40,811 bases of DNA from DASXMX01 sp036794395 (GTDB lineage: Bacteria; Planctomycetota; Phycisphaerae; Tepidisphaerales; Tepidisphaeraceae), in contig DAIRGS010000023.1 in the NCBI GenBank assembly GCA_036794395.1, positions 1 to 40,811 on the forward strand, written 5' to 3'. Positions within the stretch are counted from its first letter, which is position 1; the number at the start of each line of letters is the position of its first letter. Shown piece after piece: positions 7,827 through 16,811 of the stretch. The position numbers and the translations under genes were made by a program. The notes beneath the pieces are model-generated. The model worked only from the letters and a program-made list of their open reading frames with translations, searched no databases and was not told the DNA's origin.

Positions 7827-7854
7827 CGCGCTGTCAGACATATAGGATTGGGTG

Positions 7855-8430
7855 ATGACTTCTTTGCAGCAATCTCTCCAAATTGCCCTCAAGGAATGGG
7901 CATCGGTTTGTGCGGCGCTGGAGACGGGGCGACAAATCATCCTGCTTCGCAAGGGGGGCATATATGAGGCGGCGGGGGAGTTTGAGTTGGAGCATCCGCG
8001 GTTCCTGCTGTTTCCGACTTATCTGCATCAGAATCTCAACATGTTGAAGACTGAAGCGCATGGCGGATTTGAATCGATGAATGCCGAGCCGAGCGAGATC
8101 CGGATTTCGGCGGCGGGGGTGGTGAGCCACATTGTGCAGTTGCGGTCGCGGGCGCAGATGGATGCGATTGAAGCCGAGCATATTTGGGCGGCTCCGCTGA
8201 TTGAAATGCGGTTCAATTACAAGCCGCGGAATCCGCTGTATCTGATGCTTGTGCGGGCGTATCGACTTCCTGAACCGGTGACAGTCGCCAATACTCCCGC
8301 ATACGCGGGCTGCAAGAGTTGGGTGCCGCTGGAGGCGCCGATCGATACGTCTGGGGCGGTTCCAATAATTGGGGATTCGCAGTTTGAGACCAGAGAGCGC
8401 AAAATAGTTGAATTGATCGCCGGCCACTGA
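7855..8430 (+). CDS. DUF1802 family protein
   Basis: The 191-residue product matches my memory of DUF1802 proteins: LQIALKEWASVCAALETGRQIILLRKGGIYEAAGEFELEHPRFLLFPTYLHQ near the N-terminus, then the segment HIWAAPLIEMRFNYKPRNPLYLMLVRAYRL. The function of the family is unknown. No signal peptide or membrane segment is seen, so it is probably cytoplasmic. AGGA at 7844-7847 supports the ATG at 7855 over the GTG three bases upstream. It sits between the ParD-like gene and a lipoprotein gene ten bases downstream, in a likely operon. Confidence 0.8.
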   Translation: MTSLQQSLQIALKEWASVCAALETGRQIILLRKGGIYEAAGEFELEHPRFLLFPTYLHQNLNMLKTEAHGGFESMNAEPSEIRISAAGVVSHIVQLRSRAQMDAIEAEHIWAAPLIEMRFNYKPRNPLYLMLVRAYRLPEPVTVANTPAYAGCKSWVPLEAPIDTSGAVPIIGDSQFETRERKIVELIAGH

Positions 8431-8440
8431 TGGAGGATAG

Positions 8441-9100
8441 ATGAACCCGTTGAAGCTGCGGATTGGAATTGCTCTGCTGACTATTGTTGTGACAGGGTGC
8501 GCGCACCAGACAACGCCCGAGGAGGCTCGCGCGAAATCCGAGCAGTCCATCGCCAGCGGGCGGGACAAGTTTTACGAAGAGCTCGTGCAGAAAAACGTGA
8601 CGTGGTACGTGACTGGCGGGCAGAAGTCGACGGGTTTCAATCGCGAAACGGGATTGCCGGAGCAAACGGTTTCCGCGGATGCCGAGTTCGTTAAAAGCCA
8701 TAACGGCGCGATCCGGAGTTATATCGCCGCGAACGGCCCTGTGCCGGGATCATTTTTACCTTGGGAAAGCAGCCTCTTTGACCAGGCGGGGTATTTTAAG
8801 GCGCATAGCGATGAGCAACCTGCCCAACTAAAAGAGGGCAATGCCATCAATTCCACTCAGTACACGTTGTCGATCGCTCGGGCGGGCAAGGGGAGCCAAT
8901 TGATCGTTGAAGGGCCTGGCGGGAAGCATCAGGTTGCCGCTCCGGCGGGAGCATCGGAGCCGACGGCGGATGTGCTGTTTGGGCCAGGTGGCTCGGATCT
9001 GGCGTTCACGCGCTGGCCTGGGGCGGGTGGCGAGGCGGTTTACGCCGCGGTCAATCTTCGCAATGGGACTTACGTTGTGGTGCAACGCGGCGCCAAATAG
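8441..9100 (+). CDS. Lipoprotein of unknown function
   Basis: The 219-residue product has a lipoprotein signal: a hydrophobic run at residues 8-17 and lipobox VTGC with Cys20 as the lipidated residue. The mature chain begins AHQTTPEEARAKSEQSIASGRDKFYEE. No domain is recognised; the C-terminal part (SDLAFTRWPGAGGEAVYAAVNLRNGTYVVVQRG) looks like beta strands. GGAGG upstream of the ATG at 8441 is a good ribosome-binding site. It follows the DUF1802 gene by ten bases and is convergent with the methyltransferase gene. Confidence 0.82.
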   Translation: MNPLKLRIGIALLTIVVTGCAHQTTPEEARAKSEQSIASGRDKFYEELVQKNVTWYVTGGQKSTGFNRETGLPEQTVSADAEFVKSHNGAIRSYIAANGPVPGSFLPWESSLFDQAGYFKAHSDEQPAQLKEGNAINSTQYTLSIARAGKGSQLIVEGPGGKHQVAAPAGASEPTADVLFGPGGSDLAFTRWPGAGGEAVYAAVNLRNGTYVVVQRGAK

Positions 9101-9110
9101 GCTTCGCCGA

Positions 9111-9776
9111 TTAGAGCACGACCACGAAAGTAAGACCGTCGTATCCCTTTGCACCCACGGTTTGAAGGGTCGTAGCGCAGGCGCGTGGCTCGGCGGCAAT
9201 CAACTCATTCATACGGCGCACCCCGACAACGGGTGGATCTGCGCCGCTGGTGTCGAGCACCGCGCCTTTGCGGATTACATTGTCGATGACGATCAGAGTG
9301 CCGGGCTTTGATAATTTCATCGACCACTGAAAATAATCGGGCAGACTGCTTTTGTCGGCATCGATGAAGATCAGATCAAACGGGCCAACCTTCTGTTCGG
9401 CAAGGCGGGGCAAGGTATCGATCGCACGGCCGATTCGGATATCGACCGCATGGGATAGCCGGGCTGTGTCGATGTTTTTTCGCGCGACCTCGGCGTGGCG
9501 CGATTCGGCCTCAAGCGTGATGACCTTCCCGCCGGGCGACAGGCCGCGGGCGAGCCAGATCGTGCTGTAGCCGCCGAGGGTGCCGATTTCGAGAATGTTC
9601 TTCGCGCCGCGGATCATCGCCAGCAGCATCAGTAGTTTTCCCTGACTTGGAGAAACGCTGATGGAAGGCAGGCCGGCGGCTTCGCAGGCGCGTAGAGCCG
9701 CGTCCAAGGCCGCATCCGGCTTGACGATGATGTCGGTAATGTACTGATCGACGGCACGCCATTGGTCCTGATCCAT
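9111..9776 (-). CDS. O-methyltransferase, class I SAM-dependent (COMT-like)
   Basis: The 221-residue product fits the caffeoyl-CoA/catechol O-methyltransferase family: QGKLLMLLAMIRGAKNILEIGTLGGYSTIWLARGL (motif I), then VITLEAESRHAEVARKNI, DLIFIDADKSSLPDYFQW and GTLIVIDNVIRKGAVLD. The family transfers methyl from SAM to a hydroxyl, often with a divalent metal held by the Asp/Asn residues of the DAD and DNV blocks. The substrate cannot be told. The ATG at 9776 (MDQDQWRAVDQYI) is preferred over 9824 because the extra 16 residues look unstructured, though no clear ribosome-binding site is visible. It stands alone, convergent with the lipoprotein gene. Confidence 0.88.
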   Translation of the reverse strand: MDQDQWRAVDQYITDIIVKPDAALDAALRACEAAGLPSISVSPSQGKLLMLLAMIRGAKNILEIGTLGGYSTIWLARGLSPGGKVITLEAESRHAEVARKNIDTARLSHAVDIRIGRAIDTLPRLAEQKVGPFDLIFIDADKSSLPDYFQWSMKLSKPGTLIVIDNVIRKGAVLDTSGADPPVVGVRRMNELIAAEPRACATTLQTVGAKGYDGLTFVVVL

Positions 9777-9975
9777 GCCGCATATCTTAACGCTGGAGGG
9801 GCGAGATGCACGTGCCTTGTTCACTCCTTCGGCGTACGGCGTACGGCGACCGGTGGAGGGAAAGAGGATCGCCTAGAGTGTCAGACATCCTGGAATAAAC
9901 GATCGAAGGGGAGATTTTGACTGCCGATCGGCCCAGGCGTAATGTGGCGGCTCCTTTCTGAAATCGAGGCGAGAC

Positions 9976-12378
9976 ATGAGCATGAAATTCGGGTCTGCGG
10001 TTCTGGTGTGCGCGCTGGGAATGGTGAGCCTGGCGGCGCGCGGGGCCGCGCTGGATTCGGAATGGGCGAAGATGAAGGTGATGAAGCCGCGGGGCTATGT
10101 CTGCTACCGCGCCGGTGGGACGATCAACATTGACGGCAAGGGCGATGAGCCGGCGTGGGACGCCGTTCCGTGGACCGAGGATTTTGCCGACATTGAAGGG
10201 CCGGGCAAAGTCGCGCCGAGGTTTCGGACGCGGGCGAAGATGCTTTGGGATGATGAGTACCTCTATGTTTATGCCGAGCTTCAGGACCCGCATGTGTGGG
10301 GGACGATCACAAAGAAGAACGAGGTGATTTTTCGGGACAATGATTTTGAGGTGTTCATCAACCCCGATGGGAACAATCACAACTACTACGAATATGAGAT
10401 GAACGCGCTGAACACGATCTGGGAGCTGACGCTGGATCGGCCCTATCGGGATGATGGGCCGGTGCATTTGGGGACGAATCTTGAGGGGCTTAAGTCGGCG
10501 GTGCAGGTGAATGGGACGTTAAACGATTCATCGGATACCGACAAAGGGTGGTCGGTGGAAATTGCGTTTCCGTTGAAGGGCCTGGCAAAGTACGCCAAGA
10601 CGGTGAAATGTCCGCCGGTGGATGGGGAGCAGTGGCGGCTGGGGTTTTCGCGGGTGGAATGGGTGATCGATATTATCGATGGGAAGTACAGGAAGGTGCA
10701 GGGCAGGCCGGAGGATAACTGGGTTTGGTCGCCGCCTGGCGTGGCGGATATGCATCGGCCGGAGCGATGGGGATATGTGCAGTTTTCAACGGAGAAGCCG
10801 GGTAGTGTGGCGTTCAAGCCAGATGCGACATTGCCTGCCAAGGATCTGTTAATGGAGGTGTATCACCGGCAGAAGGAATACTTCAAGCAGAACAAGCAGT
10901 ACGCAAAGACCTTGGATGAACTGGGGATGACCGATCGCAAGGCCCTCGGGTTGCCGGACCCGGTGGTAATGAAGTCCAATGGGACCGAATATACCGCGAC
11001 GGCCAAGCTGATATTGGACAATGCGGACCCGCGCACATTCCACGTCCGGCAGGATTCGAAACTGTGGGAAGACGGCAGAGAATTAGTGGGAGCGTCCGCG
11101 CCGGTTCTTGGCGCGACAGACCCGAAGATCGCCAAGATCGTGTCGGAGATTTCCGATGAGCGGATCGCGGGGATCATGAAGAAACTTGAAAGTTTCGGGA
11201 CGCGGAATTTGCTCTCGGACCCAAGCCAGACAGACCGGGGAATCGGGGCGGCGCGGCAATGGATTTTTGACGAATTCAAGAGTTTCAGCCCGCGGCTGGA
11301 CGTCAGCTTCGATACACACCACATTCCAAAGGGCGGGCGGGTTTGGAAGGACGTGGAGCTGAGGAATGTGGTGGCGGTGCTGCCGGGTAAGCGCGATCCG
11401 GATCGATGGATTCTGGTGAGTGGGCATTATGATTCACTGAATTTGCGCGTGCCGCCGGAGATGCGCGGACAGCCGGAGAAGGCCGCGGAATTGCCAGCAC
11501 CGGGCGTGAGCGATGACGGGAGCGGGACGGCTTGCGCCATGGAGTGCGCTCGCGTGCTGAGCCAATATGAATTTGATGCGACGCTTGTATTTGTCGCTTT
11601 CGCGGGTGAAGAGCAGGGCCTGGTTGGGGCGCGGGCGATGGCCAAACGGCTCAAAGGCAAGAAGCAGGAGATCGAGGCGGTTCTCAATAACGACATCATC
11701 GGGAACGATGTCTCGGGAAATGGTGCGACAGACAGCCGCCGCGTGCTGGTTTTCTCGGAAGAACCGGATGATTCAGCTTCGCGACAACTCGCGCGTTTCG
11801 TGCATCACGTGGGCGAGAAATATTATCCTGACTTTACGGCCGAGATGGTGTTCCGGCGGGATCGATTTGGACGCGGGGGGGATCAGACGGCATTCAATGA
11901 CGAGGGATATCCGGGCGTACGGTTTACGACGCCATCGGAGAATTTTGCCAATCAACATTCGCCCACGGATACCTTCGCCAACGCATCCGCGCCTTACACA
12001 GCCAAAGTTGTGCGTGTGAACGCCGCGACGGCGGCCGCGTTGGCGCTGGCGCCGCGGGTACCGGTGACGCGCGGGCCGGCGGTGGAGTTGCGGAACCGGC
12101 CGGGAATCACGCGGGGCACGGGTTATGACGCGGTACTTCGGTGGGGGGTGGCGAAGCCGGATGAAAACATCGCTGGTTTTGTCGTCGTCATGCGATCGAC
12201 CACCGCAGCTGATTGGGAAAAGGAGTTTTGGGTGGGAAATGATCGGACGTATACGCTGAAGGACACGCCGATCGATCAATATGTGTTTGGCGTGAAGGCG
12301 GTGGATAAGAAAGGGCATGAAAGCCCGGTGTCGGCTTACGTGCTGCCGCCGGCTCTGCGCGGAGCAACAGGGGATTGA
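9976..12378 (+). CDS. Secreted M28 peptidase with N-terminal CBM9-like and C-terminal Fn3-like domains
   Basis: The 800-residue protein begins with a signal peptide (residues 1-24). Residues about 45-265 look like a CBM9/DOMON-type sugar-binding beta-sandwich (INIDGKGDEPAWDAVPWTEDF, DEYLYVYAELQDP, DFEVFINPDGN). Residues about 420-690 form an M28 zinc aminopeptidase domain: GHYDS (His484, Asp486), VSDDGSG (Asp513), FAGEEQG (Glu545/546) and NQHSPTD (His661), so the metal and catalytic residues are present. Residues about 690-795 look Fn3-like. It should cleave N-terminal residues from peptides outside the cytoplasm, perhaps tethered to glycans. GAGG upstream supports the ATG at 9976 or 9982. 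The asparaginase gene follows 46 bases later and could be co-transcribed. Confidence 0.88.
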   Translation: MSMKFGSAVLVCALGMVSLAARGAALDSEWAKMKVMKPRGYVCYRAGGTINIDGKGDEPAWDAVPWTEDFADIEGPGKVAPRFRTRAKMLWDDEYLYVYAELQDPHVWGTITKKNEVIFRDNDFEVFINPDGNNHNYYEYEMNALNTIWELTLDRPYRDDGPVHLGTNLEGLKSAVQVNGTLNDSSDTDKGWSVEIAFPLKGLAKYAKTVKCPPVDGEQWRLGFSRVEWVIDIIDGKYRKVQGRPEDNWVWSPPGVADMHRPERWGYVQFSTEKPGSVAFKPDATLPAKDLLMEVYHRQKEYFKQNKQYAKTLDELGMTDRKALGLPDPVVMKSNGTEYTATAKLILDNADPRTFHVRQDSKLWEDGRELVGASAPVLGATDPKIAKIVSEISDERIAGIMKKLESFGTRNLLSDPSQTDRGIGAARQWIFDEFKSFSPRLDVSFDTHHIPKGGRVWKDVELRNVVAVLPGKRDPDRWILVSGHYDSLNLRVPPEMRGQPEKAAELPAPGVSDDGSGTACAMECARVLSQYEFDATLVFVAFAGEEQGLVGARAMAKRLKGKKQEIEAVLNNDIIGNDVSGNGATDSRRVLVFSEEPDDSASRQLARFVHHVGEKYYPDFTAEMVFRRDRFGRGGDQTAFNDEGYPGVRFTTPSENFANQHSPTDTFANASAPYTAKVVRVNAATAAALALAPRVPVTRGPAVELRNRPGITRGTGYDAVLRWGVAKPDENIAGFVVVMRSTTAADWEKEFWVGNDRTYTLKDTPIDQYVFGVKAVDKKGHESPVSAYVLPPALRGATGD

Positions 12379-12424
12379 GCGCGAACATTCGAGGGGAATT
12401 GATAATCTCTGAAAGGTTTGACCC

Positions 12425-13561
12425 ATGAATAGCCAGGTGACGCGTCGTCGGTTTGTGGCTTCCGCGAGTGTGGGGGCGCTGGCCGCCCCGGTCCTGACGG
12501 CATGGGCGAATCAAGCGCCGCAGGTGTTGTCGCCTAAGAGCATTAAGCCGGTGGTCATTTCCGCCGGAAACGGGAATGGATCGAAGGACGCTGACGGGCA
12601 AACGGGGATTGCCAAGGCGTTCAAGATGATCACCGGTGGATCGGATGTGTTGGACGCGGTGATCGCGGCGGTAAACGTCGTGGAACTTGATCCCGAAGAT
12701 ACAAGTGTCGGATATGGCGGGCTTCCAAATGCCGACGGCGTGGTGCAGTTGGATTCGTGCTGCATGCATGGGCCGCGTAAGCGTGCGGGGGGCGTTGCGT
12801 GCATTGAGGGCGTGAAGACACCGTCGCTGGTGGCCAAGAAGGTGATGGACGAAACGGATCATCATCTGATCGTTGGGAAAGACGCGCAGCGATTTGCGCG
12901 GAACATGGGATTCACGATCGAGGACGATCTGAATACCGAGAAATCGCGAAGGCTGTGGATGGAATGGAAGCGCCGGCTCGACCCGGAGCACTATCTGAAT
13001 CCCAAGACCCGCGCGGATGCCGGGCATCGGGCTGGGATGAGCATGGTGGCGGATGGATTGATCGATCCGCTGCACTACTACGGCACGATCAACTGCAACG
13101 CCATCAATGCCAAGGGCGAAATTTGCGGCGTCACCACGACCAGCGGGCTGGCGTTTAAGATCCCGGGGCGCGTCGGCGATTCGCCCATCTTGGGTGCCGG
13201 GCTGTATGTGGACAATGAGATCGGTGCGGCCGGGTCGACCGGTCGCGGTGAAGCCAATCTCTATGGGCTGTGCTCTTACCTGATCGTGGAGTCGATGCGG
13301 AACGGAATGTCGCCCAAAGATGCGGGCATGACAGCGCTCAAGCGCGTGGTTTCCAATACGGTTGAGAAGCGCCTGCTCAATTCGCGCGGGAAACCCAAGT
13401 TCGATCTGAATTTCTATATCCTCAATGCGCGTGGAGATTACGTCGGTGTGACGCTGTATGAAAAGGCCGGACGGTCGCCGGTGAAATATGCGGTGTGCGA
13501 CGAGAATGGCCCGAGGTTCGTGCAGATGGATGGGCTGATTGAAGGGAATTCGGCGGACTGA
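12425..13561 (+). CDS. Tat-exported N4-(beta-N-acetylglucosaminyl)-L-asparaginase
   Basis: The 378-residue product is an Ntn hydrolase of the T2 (aspartylglucosaminidase/isoaspartyl peptidase) family. It carries a Tat signal (TRRRFVASASVGALAAPVL). Landmarks are GGLPNADGVVQLDSCCMHG, then GEICGVTTTSGLAFKIPGR, where Thr237 is the expected nucleophile freed by self-cleavage after Val236, and GDSPILGAGLYVD and GSTGRGEA. The family cleaves the bond between GlcNAc and asparagine of glycoproteins. Its position after a secreted aminopeptidase suggests degradation of glycopeptides outside the cytoplasm. A second, truncated copy at 14386-15114 has the same 3' 729 bases in alignment. Confidence 0.92.
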   Translation: MNSQVTRRRFVASASVGALAAPVLTAWANQAPQVLSPKSIKPVVISAGNGNGSKDADGQTGIAKAFKMITGGSDVLDAVIAAVNVVELDPEDTSVGYGGLPNADGVVQLDSCCMHGPRKRAGGVACIEGVKTPSLVAKKVMDETDHHLIVGKDAQRFARNMGFTIEDDLNTEKSRRLWMEWKRRLDPEHYLNPKTRADAGHRAGMSMVADGLIDPLHYYGTINCNAINAKGEICGVTTTSGLAFKIPGRVGDSPILGAGLYVDNEIGAAGSTGRGEANLYGLCSYLIVESMRNGMSPKDAGMTALKRVVSNTVEKRLLNSRGKPKFDLNFYILNARGDYVGVTLYEKAGRSPVKYAVCDENGPRFVQMDGLIEGNSAD

Positions 13562-13676
13562 GCTTTGGCCCGTCCCGTCAATTGACGTTGCATTTTTGGC
13601 GGGGCGGCGTTTCTATCGGGCGCACTCGATCGAGTTTGCAATTTTGAGCAGTTGCAGAGAAATGGAGACTTTTATC

Positions 13677-14054
13677 ATGTGTGCTTGGAAAGGGTTTGCA
13701 TGGTCGTTGGGGTGCGGGTTATTGGTTGCCGGCGCGTGGGGATGTGCAAGCCACGACAATTTTCCGGCTGTTCCCCCGGAGGCGACGAAGATGGTCAGTG
13801 GCGCCAAGGTGGTAGCGTTTACGGCGCCCCATGACGGGCGCATCTATCTTCGCGACGATAGCGATCGGCACATGGTCTATTCAGGCGATGTACGAAAAAA
13901 CCAGATCGTGCAATACAATCCGGCCGACCAATCCTTCCAGGTGAATGGCAAGGTGATGGCGAACAACATCCCAAACGCCACGCATGCCCACACCATTTTC
14001 TTTGAGCAATCTGATCGACCAGACTTGGCCGATCGGCCATTAAAGAAGGATTAA
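13677..14054 (+). CDS. Small putative lipoprotein
   Basis: The 125-residue product begins MCAWKGFAWSLGCGLLVAGAWGCASHD, a signal peptide with a possible lipidated Cys23, although the lipobox (AWGC) is weak. The mature part contains AKVVAFTAPHDGRIYLRDD, MVYSGDVRKNQIVQYNP and FQVNGKVMANNI, a small beta-rich domain I cannot name. GGAGA nine bases before the ATG at 13677 decides the start; an ATG at 13662 is also in frame. It lies between the intact asparaginase and the rearranged region, and is probably transcribed on its own. Confidence 0.75.
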   Translation: MCAWKGFAWSLGCGLLVAGAWGCASHDNFPAVPPEATKMVSGAKVVAFTAPHDGRIYLRDDSDRHMVYSGDVRKNQIVQYNPADQSFQVNGKVMANNIPNATHAHTIFFEQSDRPDLADRPLKKD

Positions 14055-14073
14055 TCGGCTGCATCGCCGATTT

Positions 14074-14385
14074 CTACAAGGAACCGATTGGGGGTGCTAT
14101 GGGGTCCTCGTTGGTCGTCGAAGTGCCGCATTCCGGGCATTTCCCACTGGAATTTCCAGTGAGGTCGTAATCGCAAACGCGACACAGGCCTCGATCCGCG
14201 CGGATTTGTCGACGCACTCGGATACGCAGCCGAACCAACAGCCAGACGACCGGAAAAATTGCTGATAAAAGCGAAAGTGCACGCAGGGATATCCTGTATT
14301 GGCAATAGGGAAGCGGCTGGCTGTTTCGGATGTAGTAGGAATCTTTTCCAAATGGAAGCAGACTCACCGTGCCGTCCTGATCGAG
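14074..14385 (-). pseudogene. 5'-truncated fragment of a membrane zinc-ribbon protein gene
   Basis: A minus-strand frame reading toward a stop at 14074 encodes a membrane segment (ALSLLSAIFPVVWLLVRL) followed by a basic stretch and a C-terminal zinc ribbon, CRVCDYDLTGNSSGKCPECG. Membrane helix plus CxxCxYDLxGN...CPEC is a very common planctomycetal protein ending. The frame runs on upstream only into sequence that is the antisense of the asparaginase copy, so the natural N-terminus appears to be lost at the junction near 14385. Whether the remaining frame is expressed is unknown. Confidence 0.6.
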
Positions 14386-15114
14386 GCCAAAAAGGTGATG
14401 GATGAGACGGATCATCATTTGATCGTCGGGAAGGATGCGCAGCGATTTGCGCGGAACATGGGATTCACGATCGACGACGATCTGAACACGGAGAAATCAC
14501 GGCGGCTGTGGATGGAATGGAAACGCCGGCTCGATCCGGAGCACTACCTGGACCCCAAAACGCGGGCCGATGCGGGGCATCGGGCCGGGATGAGCATGGT
14601 GGCCGACGGATTGATCGACCCTTCACACTATTACGGCACCATCAATTGCAACGCCATCAATGCCAAGGGAGAGATTTGCGGCGTGACCACGACCAGCGGG
14701 CTGGCATTCAAGATCCCGGGGCGAATGGGGGATTCGCCGATCCTGGGGGCGGGGCTGTACGTGGATGGCGCGGTCGGGGCGGCCGGATCGACGGGGCGCG
14801 GGGAGGCCAACCTTTACGGATTGTGTTCGTACCTGATCGTGGAATCGATGCGCAACGGGATGTCGCCGAAGGACGCGGGAATGACGGCGCTCAAACGTGT
14901 GGTAGCCAATACGGTTGAGAAGCGGCTGCTCAATGGCCGGGGAAAGCCGAAGTTCGATTTGAACTTCTACATTCTCAATGCGCGCGGGGAATACGCTGGC
15001 GTCACGCTGTATGAAAAGGTGGGGAGGTCTCCGGTGCGATATGCGATTTGCACGGAGGACGGGCCGAAGTTCGTTCAGGCCGAGCCGCTGATCGAGGGGA
15101 CGTCGGCGGATTGA
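14386..15114 (+). pseudogene. Truncated second copy of the asparaginase gene
   Basis: From GCC at 14386 to the stop at 15114 the sequence is a colinear, gap-free copy (729 bases) of 12833-13561. By direct comparison 21 of 242 residues differ, about 91 percent protein identity. The copy keeps the Thr nucleophile block CGVTTTSGLAFKIPGR but has lost the first 136 residues, including the Tat signal and most of the alpha chain. The frame can be extended upstream to an ATG at 14299, but that stretch is the antisense of the broken zinc-ribbon gene. The substitutions are mostly conservative, so the copy evolved under constraint before or after truncation. An active enzyme is unlikely. Confidence 0.85.
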
Positions 15115-15164
15115 AGCGGGGGCGGGCGCGGCGCGGAGCGCATCAGCTGCGGTATAGTAGGGCG

Positions 15165-15230
15165 ATGCGGACGCTGCTGAGATGGCTCGTGGGATCGACT
15201 CGGCGCGAAAGTCCCCTAAATCCTAACTAA
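15165..15230 (+). pseudogene. Possible 5' stub of a gene at the edge of the AT-rich block
   Basis: ATG at 15165 begins a 21-codon frame (MRTLLRWLVGSTRRE...) ending in TAA at 15228-15230, with AGGG shortly upstream. The start looks like that of a planctomycetal membrane protein gene, and the GC-rich style ends just after it. It may be the remnant of a native gene interrupted by the block at about 15.2-19.5 kb; it may equally be chance. Confidence 0.3.
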
Positions 15231-15255
15231 TCCACTGGCTCCGCTGCTGGATTAG
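15227..15255. repeat. Short inverted repeat at the composition boundary
   Basis: CTAATCCA (15227-15234) is mirrored by TGGATTAG (15248-15255). It sits just after the asparaginase copy and the possible gene stub, where base composition changes. It could be a weak terminator or a junction scar; there is no T-run. Confidence 0.35.
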
Positions 15256-15373
15256 CTAAGATCTAGTCGCTCTTCTGAACCGTCCTTGACGGACTCCTCT
15301 CTCGCAACACGCAACTCCTCCTTTTTACACAAGTAGACGTCCACCAGCATTCGTTGTCGCCCCACGCCCGACT

Positions 15374-16690
15374 TCAAAACAGAGGGTACCAGGAGGTAAA
15401 TAACACTGTGTATGCTGTCATCAAGAGCCCGCTACAGGTTACAATGTAGCAGACGACAAGAGTCGGCAGGCGACCGAGCAGATGTCCGACCACGATGTAC
15501 GCCGGGAAGACGACGAGCGCAAATCGGCCGTGACTCATCATACACATGCGATACGACTGCATCGCGTAGGGAATCGCAAGGACTAACGCGCCCCAGGTCC
15601 ACTCATTGCGCGCCAACCACCCTTTCATCGCCCCCAAACACAAGAGCGCCGCCGTACCCAGAAACAGAATCGGATTGGCGAAATCCATATTCAGCAATGC
15701 TTCGTCATGGGGCGCATGAACTCTCCAGCTACACGGAGACTGCGATGAATACACTGCGCGGACTGGCTCGAGCGACGCCAACGCCATAATGGAGCCCCCA
15801 ACTGTCGGCAAATCGCTACGGCTGTGCCAAGTGAGCTGCGCCTTTGAAAACGCAAATGGATCGTGAAATCTACATTGCTGGAATATAAGGAAGCCGAGGA
15901 GTCCCCAAATTGCAATGGGAAGCGCTATTATACTGCGTGCAAGTCGCCCCGTAAATCGCTGCGCCTCGTTCCTTTTGCCCGAGATTCCCGCCGCAGATTC
16001 GTATCCGCCGGCGCCGGTGTTTCCTTCGCACGCCTGCACGCTACTGCCACTCCATATATACATGGAAAACGGCAATAATAGCGCCACGCCGACAGCTCTA
16101 GTTGCAGTCGCACCACCCACGATAATCGCGATTGTAACAAATGACCAATGACGTGCGATGCCATACAGAACGAGCAGCGAGAGAAACAGTAGCATCGATT
16201 CGCTATATCCGACATGAAAGAAAAACGCCGTCGGCCAGAGCGCGATAGTTAACACCGTATAACATTTGATCCTACTGTTCGTTATATTGACGCGCCGAGC
16301 TTCAAGGTATAGCGGCAACAGTAGCAGAGAACATAGAAAAAATCCATTTGACAACAAAAGCAAAGCGCTGGATGCCGATAACCCTAGTGTCATCAATATG
16401 CGAGCAAGGAGCGGATACGCGGGGAAGAACGCAATGCTTGATTGTTCGGTGTTACTATAGAAATAACCGTCAGTTGCAATTCGTGCGTACCATTGACCGT
16501 CCCACGCAGTCATACTGTGAGCCGAGGCAGACGTCCGAAGTTGAAATGGCTCAGGTGGTGGATAAAGTCTAGCGTATTCGTATCCAAGTAATACAATAGC
16601 AAACGAGGCGACAAAGATTGCTATCGGGCACGCCGTTCGGATGATGAAGCAGACGGCGTAGGTATGCCTCATAGTTCTCATCCCAATCAT
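15374..16690 (-). CDS. PIG-V-like membrane mannosyltransferase
   Basis: The 438-residue product is a polytopic membrane protein with about ten hydrophobic segments. The luminal-loop motif SMTAWDGQWYARIATDGY and the following IAFFPAYPLLARIL are the hallmark of the PIG-V (GPI mannosyltransferase 2) family, which moves mannose from a polyprenyl-phosphate donor. Bacterial members probably glycosylate lipids or surface polymers. Base composition is lower in GC than in the flanking regions (for example 24 of 60 in 16321-16380), and codon choice is relaxed. The start could be 16690, 16681 or 16672. It is the last of four minus-strand genes in the AT-richer block. Confidence 0.8.
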   Translation of the reverse strand: MIGMRTMRHTYAVCFIIRTACPIAIFVASFAIVLLGYEYARLYPPPEPFQLRTSASAHSMTAWDGQWYARIATDGYFYSNTEQSSIAFFPAYPLLARILMTLGLSASSALLLLSNGFFLCSLLLLPLYLEARRVNITNSRIKCYTVLTIALWPTAFFFHVGYSESMLLFLSLLVLYGIARHWSFVTIAIIVGGATATRAVGVALLLPFSMYIWSGSSVQACEGNTGAGGYESAAGISGKRNEAQRFTGRLARSIIALPIAIWGLLGFLIFQQCRFHDPFAFSKAQLTWHSRSDLPTVGGSIMALASLEPVRAVYSSQSPCSWRVHAPHDEALLNMDFANPILFLGTAALLCLGAMKGWLARNEWTWGALVLAIPYAMQSYRMCMMSHGRFALVVFPAYIVVGHLLGRLPTLVVCYIVTCSGLLMTAYTVLFTSWYPLF

Positions 16691-16811
16691 TGTAGTCGCT
16701 CTAATAGACCGTAGCAGAAGTCAATGGGTACCTCGAACAACCGCATTGTCGATCGCGCGTGCGGCGTCAGAAGGCACGGAGTCGACCCTAGTGGACTGGT
16801 CGAGAATCCAA

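Noticed and set aside
6657..7961. Long minus-strand frame of 434 codons opposite obgE
   Set aside because: It is the antisense of obgE and the genes after it; the product has no recognisable domain and is rich in Arg, His and Leu, as expected for a shadow of GC-rich coding sequence.
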